Part shown: in pieces, positions 1-8,529 of the stretch
Layout of the letters: each line of letters opens with the position of its first letter
Position numbering within the stretch: the first letter of the stretch is position 1
DNA from: Psychroflexus planctonicus
GTDB lineage: Bacteria; Bacteroidota; Bacteroidia; Flavobacteriales; Flavobacteriaceae
Length of the DNA: 64,000 bases
Assembly (NCBI RefSeq): GCF_014640195.1
Contig: NZ_BMGM01000010.1
Location: forward strand, 1-64,000
Direction: 5' to 3'
Position numbers and translations under genes: made by a program
Notes under the pieces: generated by a model
What the model was told of the DNA's origin: nothing
The model's input: the letters and a program-made list of their open reading frames with translations, nothing else
Databases searched by the model: none

Positions 1-45
1 TAAATATTTTTACAAAACACTCTACATTACCAAAACCAAACATCA
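1..45 (-). CDS. Possible 5' end of a leftward gene, cut by the window edge
   Basis: Reading leftward from 45, two adjacent ATG codons (43-45 and 40-42) open a frame that stays open for 15 codons to the edge; the peptide begins MMFGFGNVE. The main support is a well-formed promoter just upstream (64-96). Too little is visible to name a product, and the frame could be spurious. Confidence 0.35.
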
Positions 46-63
46 TAGCGAACTTGCGGGGCG

Positions 64-96
64 CAAAAATACAACCTTTTTGCAATACAAAACAAA
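64..96 (-). promoter_or_regulatory. Bacteroidota-type promoter, leftward
   Basis: On the minus strand TTTG (93-96), a 21-nt spacer and TATTTTTG (64-71) fit the flavobacterial consensus TTG-N17-23-TAnnTTTG. Transcription would start near position 58 and read off the left edge. Confidence 0.55.
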
Positions 97-157
97 TGTT
101 TTTAAGGAAATAATTGAGGGAATTTTTACACCATCATAACACTCTCATAACAAGCAT

Positions 158-1471
158 TTAAGCAACACGAGTAATCTTTGCTCCGATATTTTTTAATCGC
201 TCATCGATATTTTCATAACCTCTATCGATTTGTTCTATGTTATGAATAGTAGAAGTTCCTTTTGCAGAAAGTGCTGCAATCAATAATGAAATTCCAGCTC
301 TAATATCTGGACTTGTCATGGTAGTAGCTTTCAATTTAGATTGAAAATCATGTCCAATAACAGTTGCTCTGTGTGGATCACAAAGAATAATCTTTGCTCC
401 CATGTCGATTAGTTTATCTACAAAAAACAATCGACTTTCAAACATTTTTTGATGTATAAGCACACTTCCTCTAGCCTGAGTAGCGACTACTAAAATTATA
501 CTCAATAAATCTGGTGTAAAACCTGGCCAAGGAGCATCACTAATATTCATTATTGATCCATCTATAAAACTAGCTACTTCATAACCATTTTCATGAGCTG
601 GAATATATAAATCATCATTACGTCTTTCTACAGTAATACCTAGTTTTTTGAATGTAGCAGGAATTAAGCCTAAATTATCCCAGCTAACATTTTTGATTGT
701 TATATCACTTTTGGTCATAGCAGCAAGACCAATCCATGAACCTATCTCGACCATATCTGGCAGAACAGTATGTTCACAACCTTTTAGCGAATCAACACCA
801 TCTATATGTAATAAATTAGAGCCAATACCTTCAATTTTGGCTCCCATGCTAACTAACATCTTACAAAGTTGTTGCAAATAAGGTTCGCATGCTGCATTGT
901 AAATTGTTGTTTTTCCATTTGCTAAAACTGCGGCCATTAAAATGTTTGCTGTTCCTGTAACAGAAGCTTCTTCTAGAAGCATGTAAGTTCCTTGTAAGCC
1001 ATCAGGAGCTTCAACACCATAAAAACGCTCTTCTTTATTGTAACGAAATTTCGCCCCCAATTTAATAAAACCTTCAAAATGGGTGTCTAGTCTTCTTCTT
1101 CCTATTTTATCTCCTCCGGGTCTTGGAATATACCCCTTTCCAAATCTTCCTAAAAGTGGACCAACAATCATAATTGAACCACGTAAACTACTCCCTTCTT
1201 CTTTAAATAGCTCACTTTCTAAATAATCTAAATTAAGTTCATCGCTTTTAAAGGAATAACTACCATTTCCTAATTTTTGTATCTTAACACCAAGATTACC
1301 GAGAATTTCAATTAACTTATTTACATCTCTGATATCTGGAATATTATTGATAACTACTTTTTCTGGTGTTAATAAAACGGCACAAAGAATTTGTAAAGTT
1401 TCATTTTTTGCTCCTTGTGGTTTAATTTCACCTTTTAGCTGATGACCACCTTCTATTTGAAAAGTTCCCAT
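158..1471 (-). CDS. murA: UDP-N-acetylglucosamine 1-carboxyvinyltransferase
   Basis: Cytoplasmic enzyme that transfers enolpyruvate from PEP to UDP-GlcNAc, the first committed step of peptidoglycan synthesis. It has 437 residues, close to the family's usual 420-440, with the EPSP synthase-like fold. The conserved Lys22-Asn23 pair is in GAKNETL. The active-site loop reads PRPGGDKIGRRRLD, with Asp121 where E. coli MurA has the fosfomycin-alkylated Cys115. The same Cys-to-Asp change is known from mycobacterial and chlamydial MurA, which are active but naturally fosfomycin-insensitive. It is the last gene of a leftward operon and its start touches the stop of the DUF4290 gene. Identity is certain; the resistance phenotype is inferred. 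Confidence 0.97.
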   Translation of the reverse strand: MGTFQIEGGHQLKGEIKPQGAKNETLQILCAVLLTPEKVVINNIPDIRDVNKLIEILGNLGVKIQKLGNGSYSFKSDELNLDYLESELFKEEGSSLRGSIMIVGPLLGRFGKGYIPRPGGDKIGRRRLDTHFEGFIKLGAKFRYNKEERFYGVEAPDGLQGTYMLLEEASVTGTANILMAAVLANGKTTIYNAACEPYLQQLCKMLVSMGAKIEGIGSNLLHIDGVDSLKGCEHTVLPDMVEIGSWIGLAAMTKSDITIKNVSWDNLGLIPATFKKLGITVERRNDDLYIPAHENGYEVASFIDGSIMNISDAPWPGFTPDLLSIILVVATQARGSVLIHQKMFESRLFFVDKLIDMGAKIILCDPHRATVIGHDFQSKLKATTMTSPDIRAGISLLIAALSAKGTSTIHNIEQIDRGYENIDERLKNIGAKITRVA

Positions 1472-2112
1472 TAACGAATTCGTTTTTTTCGATTATTTTT
1501 ATTGCTGCTTTTAACTCCTTTTTTTACAACATTTCTAGGCTTCTTCTTTACTAGATCTGAAGCTTGTTTTAATGCTTCTTCTTCCGTTTTAAGTTTGATT
1601 TTGCCATTACTTAATTCGTTTAGATGTTGAAAAATCACTTCATCTTTAACTGAATCTTTGTTCCAATTGAGGTAACATTTCTTCATATGGTTGGCTATGT
1701 TCAGAATTAGAGCTTCCTTCAAGTCACCTTCATCCATAGCAATAGCTTCATCAATCATCAATTGAATATTGTTTCCATAAAAACGATATTTAGGGTGATT
1801 TTGCGGATAATTTAATGGCTCAGGTCTTTCAAACAAAAGTTCTCTTGTTGGTTTGGGAAACGGAGCATCTACATCTAACTCAAAATCGCTGATTATAAAT
1901 AATTGATCCCATAATTTATGCTGAAAATCTGCAACATCTCTTAAATGTGGTGACATATTTCCCATTACAGTAATGATGTTCTGAGCAATCTGGTTTCGTT
2001 CATTTTTATCTTCAACAGTTAAGGCATGCTCCACCATTTTTTGAACATTTCTGCCATATTCTGGCATTCTTAACTGTGTTCTTCCTGAATTGTATTCTAA
2101 ATCTTCTATCAA
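1471..2112 (-). CDS. DUF4290 family protein
   Basis: Conserved Bacteroidota protein of unknown function, recognised by its opening segment (IEDLEYN...MPEYGRNVQKMV). I chose the TTG at 2110-2112, giving 213 residues, because relatives begin right before the DLEYN segment. An ATG at 2164-2166 would add 18 residues (MKELFLFNCLFCNSKINT) and overlap the upstream DUF493 gene by 23 nt. The C-terminus is a strongly basic tail rich in Lys, Arg and Asn (last ~25 residues), which suggests nucleic-acid or membrane contact, but no function is known. It lies between DUF493 and murA, and its stop overlaps the murA start by one base, so the three are co-transcribed. Confidence 0.85.
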   Translation of the reverse strand: MIEDLEYNSGRTQLRMPEYGRNVQKMVEHALTVEDKNERNQIAQNIITVMGNMSPHLRDVADFQHKLWDQLFIISDFELDVDAPFPKPTRELLFERPEPLNYPQNHPKYRFYGNNIQLMIDEAIAMDEGDLKEALILNIANHMKKCYLNWNKDSVKDEVIFQHLNELSNGKIKLKTEEEALKQASDLVKKKPRNVVKKGVKSSNKNNRKKRIR

Positions 2113-2143
2113 AGTATTTATTTTAGAGTTGCAAAATAAGCAA

Positions 2144-2434
2144 TTAAAGAGAAATAACTCCTTCAATTTTTTCGCCTACTTCTTTATATTTTGAAATTAC
2201 ATCTTGTGGGTTTTTCATTTTCAAATGAATAGATACACTGGTAAATTTACCCTTAGATGATTTTTTGGTTTTTATTACCGCTCCCAAGTTGTCAAATATT
2301 TCAACTAGCTTCTCTATCTTTGCATCTGAAGTTGGAACAATAAATTTATATAAATATGCCGATGGCCAATTGGATGTTTTAGCTAGTTTATTTTCTAAAT
2401 TAGCATAAAATTCAGCATCATTTTTTTGTGGCAT
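2144..2434 (-). CDS. DUF493 family protein (YbeD-like)
   Basis: Small alpha/beta protein of about 96 residues, matching the DUF493/YbeD fold family (PSAYLYKFIVPTSDAKIEKL... VSIHLKMKNPQDVISKYKEV). Members are thought to be ACT-like regulatory or binding proteins; the role here is unknown. The frame extends upstream to a TTG at 2452, but that codon lies inside the -7 promoter box (2450-2457), so translation must begin at the ATG at 2432-2434 (MPQKNDAEF). It is the first gene of the leftward DUF493-DUF4290-murA operon. Confidence 0.88.
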   Translation of the reverse strand: MPQKNDAEFYANLENKLAKTSNWPSAYLYKFIVPTSDAKIEKLVEIFDNLGAVIKTKKSSKGKFTSVSIHLKMKNPQDVISKYKEVGEKIEGVISL

Positions 2435-2449
2435 ATATCTGTTTTTTTG

Positions 2450-2457
2450 CAAATATA
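2450..2457 (-). promoter_or_regulatory. -7 box for the DUF493-DUF4290-murA operon
   Basis: The minus strand reads TATATTTG, a perfect TAnnTTTG box, 16 nt upstream of the ATG at 2434. A TTTG lies 25 nt further upstream (2483-2486), slightly beyond the usual spacing. The box decides the start codon of the DUF493 gene. Confidence 0.6.
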
Positions 2458-2497
2458 CTTATTGTTTTAGATAAAATATACTCAAACTTACCACTTA

Positions 2498-3040
2498 ATG
2501 ATACAGAAAATCCAAAAGCATTTGTTAATAGGCGGTCCTGGAACTGGTAAAAGTACAACTTTAAATTATTTGTCTAGCTTAGGTTACTGTTGTTTTCCTG
2601 AAATAGCAAGAGAAATTACTTTAGCTGCAAAAGAAAAAGGAGTTGACCAACTTTACCTTACAGATCCACTTGCATTTAGCAAAGCTTTGTTGGAAGGCAG
2701 GATAAAACAATTTCACGATGCAAATCTAATAAATGAAAATGTAGTTTATATAGATCGTGGAATTCCAGACGTTTCAGCTTATTTGAATTATTCTAACCAA
2801 AACTACCCAGCTGAGTTCAGCCAAGCTAACAAGAAATACATTTACAATAAAGTCTTTTATTTTCCTATGTGGGAAGAGATTTTTATAAGTGACAATGAGC
2901 GTTATGAAAACTTAGACGAAGCCAAAGAAATAGATTTTCATCTTCAGAAAACATATACTGACTTGGGTTATGATTTAATTAGTGTACCTAAAGTTAGCAT
3001 TCAAGAACGAGCAGACTTCATCTTAAAACATCAAGACTGA
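2498..3040 (+). CDS. P-loop ATPase/kinase-like protein (AAA_28 family)
   Basis: A 180-residue P-loop NTPase with Walker A GGPGTGKST at residues 12-20 and a second motif, VVYIDRGIPDVSAYL, around residues 85-100, resembling the AAA_28 family (related to NadR- and Ttd14-like kinases). The substrate is not known. The TGA stop overlaps the recQ ATG (TGATG), so it is translationally coupled to recQ. No nuclease or other effector is present, so I do not read it as a defence gene. The family call is good; the biochemical role is open. Confidence 0.85.
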   Translation: MIQKIQKHLLIGGPGTGKSTTLNYLSSLGYCCFPEIAREITLAAKEKGVDQLYLTDPLAFSKALLEGRIKQFHDANLINENVVYIDRGIPDVSAYLNYSNQNYPAEFSQANKKYIYNKVFYFPMWEEIFISDNERYENLDEAKEIDFHLQKTYTDLGYDLISVPKVSIQERADFILKHQD

Positions 3041-4944
3041 TGAAAACACCTCTCCAAATTTTAGAAAAATATTGGGGATATACTTCATTTCGCCATCCGC
3101 AAGATGTTTTAATTAAGCATGTTTTAAACGGCGACAATGTCTGTGGTTTTTTGCCTACTGGGGGCGGAAAATCAATTTGTTTTCAGATTCCAGCATTATG
3201 CAAAGATGGTATTTGCATTGTTATTTCTCCTTTGGTTGCACTCATGCAAGATCAAGTTCAAAATTTAAATGATCGAGGAATTGCAGCAACTTATCTTAAA
3301 GGCGGAATGAATTATAGGGATGTAAACAGAATTCTTGACAACTGTATTTACGGAAAGATAAAGTTTCTTTACATATCTCCAGAGCGGCTTCAACAAGAGC
3401 TTGTACAAGAACGAATTAAGCAAATGAATGTGAATTTATTTGCCATAGATGAAGCACATTGTATTTCTCAATGGGGACATGATTTTAGACCGGCTTTTAG
3501 AAAATTAACCGTTCTAAAAGAGTTGAAACCCAAAACAAATACAATTGCATTAACAGCAACAGCCACTGAAGAAGTTCAGAAAGATATTCTAGAACTTTTA
3601 GAGTTAGACAATCCTAAAGTGGTAAAAAAAAGCTTCAAAAGAGCCAATATTGCTCTAAAAGTAAAATTTGCATTTGACAAACGCTACGAGTTATTACAAA
3701 AGCTTCAGCAAAAAAAAGAAACTTCTATAATTTATGTCCGCAGCAGATCTGCTACCAAAGAATTGAGTTCGTTTTTAAATCAAAATAAAATACCATCACT
3801 TTCTTACAATGGTGGTATGGAACATAAAGAAAGAAAGAAAGTTTTAGAGAAATGGCTTGATGAAAGTGTTCAAACTGTTGTAGCTACAAGTGCATTTGGA
3901 ATGGGAATTGACAAAGCAAATGTTAGACAAGTAATTCATTTTCATCTACCCGAAAATCTTGAAAGTTATTTTCAAGAAGTAGGAAGGTGTGGCCGTGACG
4001 GTTTAGCTTCAACAGCAACTATACTGTATAATGAAAGCGACTTTAAAAGGTTAAAACAACAATTTATTGATGTAATTCCAGAGTTAAATGAAGTTATTGA
4101 AATTTATAAAAAGTTAACAGCATTTTTCAAAATAGCCTATGGCGAAGGTGAAAATGAAACCTATGATTTTGACTTATTTTCATTCTGTAAGAAGTATAAT
4201 TTTAATACCCATTTAGTTTACCAAACCTTAGAATTATTAGAAAGATTAAGCATTCTAAGTCTCAACAAATCATCAAACAAACAAACTTCTATTCAGTTTA
4301 TTTGCAATCAGAATCAACTTTTCAATTTTTTAGATCATCATCCTTCTTATGCGAATGCTATTCAAACTATTTTAAGAACCTATGGTGGCTTGTTTGATAA
4401 TAAAGTAAATATAGATTTTAATTTAATTTCTCATTTGGCTAAGGTTTCAAAAGAAGACTTGCTCAAAAGCATTCATCTTCTAGAAAAACAAGCATACATT
4501 AATGCTGAAATATACATGCATGATTTAAGCATCACTTTTCTTGTACCAAAAGAGAATGAAAGAAGTGTTTTAATGCACGCCAAATACATTAAAAAATACA
4601 AGCTACATAAATATGAAAAAGCAAAAGCAGTTGTTGAGTTTGTTAGAAATAAAGATGTTTGTAAAAGCAGACAGTTAATGCAGTATTTTGGAGAAGAAAA
4701 ATTGGAAGATTGTGGTATTTGTTCGGTTTGTTTAGGCGAAGAAGACAAACAAAACCATAAAATAGAATATGTTGAAGTTTCTGAATTTATATTAGAAAAA
4801 CTTTCTGAAAACGAACTAGATGCTAGAAAACTAATTGAATTTGGTATATTTTCTAAAACTGAAATTATAGCAACATTAAAAAAACTCTTAGCACAACAAA
4901 AAATTAAACTGAGTTTAAAAAACACTTATAAATTAACAAAATAA
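3040..4944 (+). CDS. recQ: RecQ family ATP-dependent DNA helicase
   Basis: 3'-5' superfamily 2 helicase for recombination and fork repair. Motifs in order: PTGGGKSICFQIP (I), the DEAH box in FAIDEAHCISQWGHDFRPAF (II), ALTATAT (III), VATSAFGMGIDKANVRQVIHF (V) and QEVGRCGRDG (VI). The zinc-binding domain follows near residues 540-560 with the CGICSVC cluster. At 634 residues it ends after a short winged-helix-like region and has no recognisable HRDC domain, as in several Bacteroidota RecQ proteins. It overlaps the ATPase upstream (TGATG) and fmt downstream (TAATG). Confidence 0.95.
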   Translation: MKTPLQILEKYWGYTSFRHPQDVLIKHVLNGDNVCGFLPTGGGKSICFQIPALCKDGICIVISPLVALMQDQVQNLNDRGIAATYLKGGMNYRDVNRILDNCIYGKIKFLYISPERLQQELVQERIKQMNVNLFAIDEAHCISQWGHDFRPAFRKLTVLKELKPKTNTIALTATATEEVQKDILELLELDNPKVVKKSFKRANIALKVKFAFDKRYELLQKLQQKKETSIIYVRSRSATKELSSFLNQNKIPSLSYNGGMEHKERKKVLEKWLDESVQTVVATSAFGMGIDKANVRQVIHFHLPENLESYFQEVGRCGRDGLASTATILYNESDFKRLKQQFIDVIPELNEVIEIYKKLTAFFKIAYGEGENETYDFDLFSFCKKYNFNTHLVYQTLELLERLSILSLNKSSNKQTSIQFICNQNQLFNFLDHHPSYANAIQTILRTYGGLFDNKVNIDFNLISHLAKVSKEDLLKSIHLLEKQAYINAEIYMHDLSITFLVPKENERSVLMHAKYIKKYKLHKYEKAKAVVEFVRNKDVCKSRQLMQYFGEEKLEDCGICSVCLGEEDKQNHKIEYVEVSEFILEKLSENELDARKLIEFGIFSKTEIIATLKKLLAQQKIKLSLKNTYKLTK

Positions 4945-5906
4945 TGGAAAAAAGATTACGTGTTTGTTTTATGGGAACACCAGAATTTGCTGTAGGCAGC
5001 TTGTCAAAAATAACAGAAACTAATCATGAAATAGTAGGTGTGGTTACAGCTGTAGACAAACCCGCTGGACGTGGCAGAAAGCTACAAGAATCTGATGTAA
5101 AAAAATTCGCCATGAAAAACAATTTACCTGTTTACCAACCAACCAATTTAAAATCAGAAGAATTTCAACATCAATTGAAACAAATGAATCCTGATGTAAT
5201 TGTTGTTGTTGCTTTTAGAATGTTACCAAAAGAAGTGTGGAATTTCCCAAAATATGGAACTTTCAATTTACATGCATCATTATTACCTAAGTACCGAGGA
5301 GCTGCACCTATTCATTGGTCTATTATTAATGGTGAATCTGAAACAGGTGTAACTTCATTTTTTATAGATGAAAAAATAGATACTGGGCATATTATTTTGA
5401 ATAGAAAAACCAGCATTAACCACACAGAAAATGTAGGTGATTTATATAAAAGACTCATGAATTTAGGTGCAGAATTGGTTGTTGAAACGCTCGATCTTAT
5501 ACAAGAAAAAGGTACTCATATTGAAACAAAACCCCAGAAGCTTGATCCAAACAAAACTATTCCAGCAGCTCCAAAACTCACCAAAGAAAACACCAGAATT
5601 GAGTGGAATAACAAAAGTAAACACACATATAATTTAATACGCGGTTTAAATCCTTTTCCCGTTGCATGGACAAAATTAGTCCTAGACGAAGAAGAAATTA
5701 ACGTAAAGATATTTAGTTCCACCTTTGAGATTACTGAACACAACAAAACACCAGGGCAAGTACTTTTTGATAAACGGAAATTAGGAATTTTTACGCAGGA
5801 TGGTATTCTTTATGTTGAAGAATTAAAAACAGAAGGAAAAAGGAAAATGAAAATTATAGACTTTTTAAATGGCTTTAGTTTAAATGAAACTGCTAGGTTC
5901 GAGTAA
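4944..5906 (+). CDS. fmt: Methionyl-tRNA formyltransferase
   Basis: Formylates Met on initiator tRNA using 10-formyltetrahydrofolate. The 320 residues match the usual 310-320. Visible signatures are the N-terminal FMGTPEFAV, the catalytic region LPKYRGAAPIHWSIINGE, DTGHI, and a C-terminal OB-like domain for tRNA binding. The ATG overlaps the recQ stop (TAATG), making it the third gene of the ATPase-recQ-fmt operon. Identity is certain. Confidence 0.97.
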   Translation: MEKRLRVCFMGTPEFAVGSLSKITETNHEIVGVVTAVDKPAGRGRKLQESDVKKFAMKNNLPVYQPTNLKSEEFQHQLKQMNPDVIVVVAFRMLPKEVWNFPKYGTFNLHASLLPKYRGAAPIHWSIINGESETGVTSFFIDEKIDTGHIILNRKTSINHTENVGDLYKRLMNLGAELVVETLDLIQEKGTHIETKPQKLDPNKTIPAAPKLTKENTRIEWNNKSKHTYNLIRGLNPFPVAWTKLVLDEEEINVKIFSSTFEITEHNKTPGQVLFDKRKLGIFTQDGILYVEELKTEGKRKMKIIDFLNGFSLNETARFE

Positions 5907-6001
5907 AATCGGCACTTCATACAAAGAAACTTTTACAAGTCAAAAGTTATTAACAATTAAGGCGATTTATTAACAATATCGGGTAAATTAGTGCTCATGC
6001 C

Positions 6002-6031
6002 TTGTATGGTAAGGAATTCCGTATAAATTTG
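6002..6031 (+). promoter_or_regulatory. Promoter of the HU gene
   Basis: TTG (6002-6004), a 19-nt spacer and TAAATTTG (6024-6031) match the flavobacterial promoter consensus completely. Transcription would start near 6036, leaving a leader of about 35 nt, as suits a highly expressed nucleoid gene. Confidence 0.75.
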
Positions 6032-6070
6032 TAAACAATATTTACGTTTAACCATAATTTAAATTTAATC

Positions 6071-6343
6071 ATGAACAAAACAAACTTAATTGATGCAATG
6101 GCAGAAGATGCTGGCATCTCAAAAGCAGCAGCAAAAAAAGCATTAGAATCTTTCTTAAACAATGTAGAAGGAGCCTTGAAAAAAGAAGAGCGTGTTTCTT
6201 TAGTAGGATTCGGTTCTTGGTCTGTTTCTAAAAGAGCAGCTAGAGAAGGAAGAAACCCACAAACTGGAAAAACTATCAAGATTGCTGCTAAAAATGTAGT
6301 GAAATTCAAAGCTGGATCAGAATTACAGAAAGCAGTAAACTAA
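6071..6343 (+). CDS. HU family DNA-binding protein
   Basis: A 90-residue histone-like nucleoid protein that bends DNA as a dimer. The length and the beta-arm motif GRNPQTGKTIKI (residues ~60-71) are typical of HU/IHF. It is monocistronic, with a near-perfect promoter (6002-6031) and a hairpin terminator (6366-6394). Confidence 0.96.
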   Translation: MNKTNLIDAMAEDAGISKAAAKKALESFLNNVEGALKKEERVSLVGFGSWSVSKRAAREGRNPQTGKTIKIAAKNVVKFKAGSELQKAVN

Positions 6344-6365
6344 TTTTTGTTTACATACTAAACTT

Positions 6366-6394
6366 AAAAAGACCTTTAATTAGGTCTTTTTTTT
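6366..6394 (+). terminator. Rho-independent terminator after the HU gene
   Basis: AAAAAGACCT (6366-6375), loop TTAATT, AGGTCTTTTT (6382-6391), continuing into a run of T. Confidence 0.85.
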
Positions 6395-6454
6395 ATATAA
6401 AGTAGTTTGTGTAATTAAAAATTTCAATTTATTTTTATATAAATAAAATATGTT

Positions 6455-7015
6455 ATGAAAGAATTAAATCCACAAAAAGGTAGCTTACTTGTAGCAGAGC
6501 CATCTATTATAGGTGATTTATCTTTCAATAGATCTGTAATACTATTATCGCATCATACCGAAACAGGTTCAGTTGGCTTTATTTTAAACAAGCTTTTAAA
6601 CGTTACGCTAGACGAATTGGTGCCAGATGTAAAAACAAAATTTAAATTATATAACGGCGGACCAGTAGAACAAGACAATTTGTACTTTATTCATAAAGTA
6701 CCTGATTTAATTCCAGGTAGCGTAGAGATTTCGAATGGAATTTACTGGGGAGGCTCATTTGAAGCCATTGTAGAATTAATAAATGAGTATAAAATAAGCG
6801 AACACGAAATTAAATTCTTTTTAGGATATTCTGGTTGGGATGCAAAACAACTTGAAGATGAGCTTAAATCTGAGGCTTGGTTAGTGGCTGAAGACGTAAA
6901 TTACAACCAAGTTATTATCGCTAAAGATTCTATTTATTGGAAAAATGAAATTCAAAAAATTGGAGGTGAATATTTAATTTGGCAAAATGCTCCAGAAAAC
7001 CCAAGCTACAATTAA
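6455..7015 (+). CDS. YqgE/AlgH family protein
   Basis: A 186-residue member of the UPF0301 (YqgE/AlgH) family, recognised by the N-terminal GDLSFNRSVILLSHH, VGFILNK and the central YNGGPVEQDNLYFIH. AlgH was once linked to alginate regulation in Pseudomonas, but the molecular function is not settled. It is monocistronic, between the HU terminator and the convergent aminotransferase gene, whose stop is 4 nt away. No clear promoter box is visible in the AT-rich leader. Confidence 0.93.
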   Translation: MKELNPQKGSLLVAEPSIIGDLSFNRSVILLSHHTETGSVGFILNKLLNVTLDELVPDVKTKFKLYNGGPVEQDNLYFIHKVPDLIPGSVEISNGIYWGGSFEAIVELINEYKISEHEIKFFLGYSGWDAKQLEDELKSEAWLVAEDVNYNQVIIAKDSIYWKNEIQKIGGEYLIWQNAPENPSYN

Positions 7016-7019
7016 TCAG

Positions 7020-7868
7020 CTAATCTGAAAGTCTCGCTCTAGCATTTAATTTACCTATTAATTGAGTTGAAAATTCAGTATTGAATTCTTTTTTTCTGTA
7101 TTTGTTAATTGATACTATTCCTTGTATAGCATTGGTATAAAATAATTCATCTGCTTTTTGAAGCTCAAAAGGAGAAATTGAAGCTTCTTCAATTTCATAC
7201 TCATCAAGCTCACCTACAATTTCAACCAATTGTTTTCTAATAATTCCATTTAAACAACCGTCCGATAAAGGCGGAGTCTTTAGTTTGTTATTTTTCAATA
7301 GAAACAAGTTTCCATTAGTGGCTTCAACTACAGATTTATTTTCGTTCAACATCAAGCAGTTATCGTATCCATTTTCTTTAGCAAAAATGCTAGCTAGAAT
7401 TTGAGTAAGCTTATTATTGGTTTTTAGCGTAGATAATAATCCACTATTTAAGTAATGGTCTTTAAACAACTCCACTTCGCAATACGAATTACTTTTAATA
7501 AAGAACGGCGATGAAATTGGAGATGCGCTTATTATATAACCAACATGTTTAGAGTCTGGCAAATACAAACCTTTGCCATCACGATATACATTTATCTTAA
7601 CTTTTACAGCTTGAGATAGGTAGTTGTTAGCTTCAACTACATCGTGAATTAGTTCGGCTAATTTTTCTGGCGAAAAAAAATCTGGTATTTCCATTCTTAG
7701 GATTCGCATTGAAGACATAAGTCTAAAGTAGTGGGTTTCCCAAAACATTATTTGGTTATTAATTACCCGAATACTTTCAAACAAAGCATCTCCATATTGA
7801 AATCCGCGATTTAAAATACTAAGTTTAGCAGATTTTTCTTCTACTAGTTCGCCGTTTAGGTGAATCAT
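7020..7868 (-). CDS. Aminotransferase class IV (PabC/BCAT-like)
   Basis: A 282-residue fold-type IV PLP enzyme. Signatures are GFQYGDALFESIRV near the N-terminus, the presumed PLP-lysine segment LSTLKTNNKLTQILA (residues ~143-157), and VVEATNGNLFLL followed by TPPLSDGCLNGIIR, which bind the PLP phosphate. The family includes 4-amino-4-deoxychorismate lyase, branched-chain aminotransferase and D-amino acid aminotransferase. The small size and absence of BCAT-specific extensions favour the lyase-like group, but the sequence alone does not settle the substrate. It lies 10 nt after the START-like gene and is probably co-transcribed with it. Confidence 0.9.
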   Translation of the reverse strand: MIHLNGELVEEKSAKLSILNRGFQYGDALFESIRVINNQIMFWETHYFRLMSSMRILRMEIPDFFSPEKLAELIHDVVEANNYLSQAVKVKINVYRDGKGLYLPDSKHVGYIISASPISSPFFIKSNSYCEVELFKDHYLNSGLLSTLKTNNKLTQILASIFAKENGYDNCLMLNENKSVVEATNGNLFLLKNNKLKTPPLSDGCLNGIIRKQLVEIVGELDEYEIEEASISPFELQKADELFYTNAIQGIVSINKYRKKEFNTEFSTQLIGKLNARARLSD

Positions 7869-7878
7869 GTAATTATTT

Positions 7879-8265
7879 TTATGCTGATCCTAAAATTTGT
7901 TTTAACTCTGAAATCATGTTTTCCCATAGCATTTTACCTTCGTCAATCTCATCATCGTAGGCAAAATCGGTTATCATGAGCGAAACATCCTTGGTAATTT
8001 CATCAACTTGAATGCGCATTTGAAAATAAGCAGATGGATCTTCATCTTCTACCCACTTAAGTTTTATTTTTTCGTCAGATTTTTTAGTAACCAATTTGGC
8101 TTGTTCTTCACTGCCTTCCCATATAAAAGTAAATAACTCTCCTCTTGAGTTTACATTATCTGCAAACCATTCGCTAAGGCCTGAAGGTGTAGAAATATAT
8201 TGATATAGAAGCGATGGCGACACCTGAATGGGAAATTCCATCTCGTATTTTACTTTTTCACTCAT
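7879..8265 (-). CDS. START-like/SRPBCC domain protein
   Basis: A 128-residue single-domain protein of the helix-grip (AHSA1/START-like) type. The N-terminal strand EFPIQVSPSLLYQYISTPSGLSEWFADNV and the C-terminal helix EGKMLWENMISELKQIL are characteristic of this family in Flavobacteria. A hydrophobic ligand is expected but unknown. It is first in a leftward pair with the class IV aminotransferase. Confidence 0.88.
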   Translation of the reverse strand: MSEKVKYEMEFPIQVSPSLLYQYISTPSGLSEWFADNVNSRGELFTFIWEGSEEQAKLVTKKSDEKIKLKWVEDEDPSAYFQMRIQVDEITKDVSLMITDFAYDDEIDEGKMLWENMISELKQILGSA

Positions 8266-8358
8266 TATCTTTATTTATAATTGTTATATATAATTGAGCA
8301 ATATAAAAAATAATTCTCGAAGCATTAATTTTTTAGTTCGAAAAAATTAAAATGTATG

Positions 8359-8388
8359 TTGTTTTAAAGACTTAAGATTGTATATTTG
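8359..8388 (+). promoter_or_regulatory. Promoter of tRNA-Met
   Basis: TTG (8359-8361), 19 nt, then TATATTTG (8381-8388), a full match to the flavobacterial consensus. The start would be near 8393, nine bases before the mature tRNA. Confidence 0.8.
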
Positions 8389-8401
8389 CAAACTCAAAAA
8401 T

Positions 8402-8475
8402 GGCGTGATAGCTCAGTTGGTTAGAGCGTCGGATTCATAACCCGGAGGTCGCCAGTTCAATTCTGGCTCACGCTA
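8402..8475 (+). tRNA. tRNA-Met (CAT anticodon), elongator type
   Basis: A 74-nt cloverleaf. The acceptor stem is GGCGTGA/TCACGCT with a G1-U72 wobble; D stem GCTC/GAGC; anticodon loop TTCATAA with CAT; T arm GCCAG-TTCAATT-CTGGC. CCA is not encoded. The three consecutive G-C pairs in the anticodon stem and the unpaired 1-72 position of an initiator tRNA are absent, and position 31-39 is an A-C mismatch. An Ile tRNA with a lysidine-modified CAT anticodon cannot be wholly excluded. It has its own promoter and a terminator just downstream. Confidence 0.93.
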
Positions 8476-8476
8476 C

Positions 8477-8517
8477 AAAAAAAGGGAAAGCATCTAGTGC
8501 TTTCCCTTTTTTATTTT
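8477..8517. terminator. Bidirectional terminator between tRNA-Met and the T9SS gene
   Basis: Hairpin GGGAAAGCA-TCTAG-TGCTTTCCC (8484-8506), flanked by seven A on the left and a T-run on the right. It can therefore end both the rightward tRNA transcript and the leftward 8530-13152 transcript. Confidence 0.88.
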
Positions 8518-8529
8518 AAAATATTTAGA

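Noticed and set aside
158-1471. MurA as an inactive paralogue because the catalytic cysteine is missing
   Set aside because: Asp at this place supports catalysis in other bacteria and all other active-site residues seen are kept.
2498-4944. AAA-type ATPase next to a RecQ helicase as a possible phage-defence system
   Set aside because: The ATPase is a small kinase-like P-loop protein, no nuclease, reverse transcriptase or toxin is present, and both are coupled to the housekeeping gene fmt.
8402-8475. tRNA with CAT anticodon as the initiator tRNA
   Set aside because: The three consecutive G-C pairs in the anticodon stem and the mismatch at 1-72 are absent; elongator Met (or less likely Ile-CAT) fits better.
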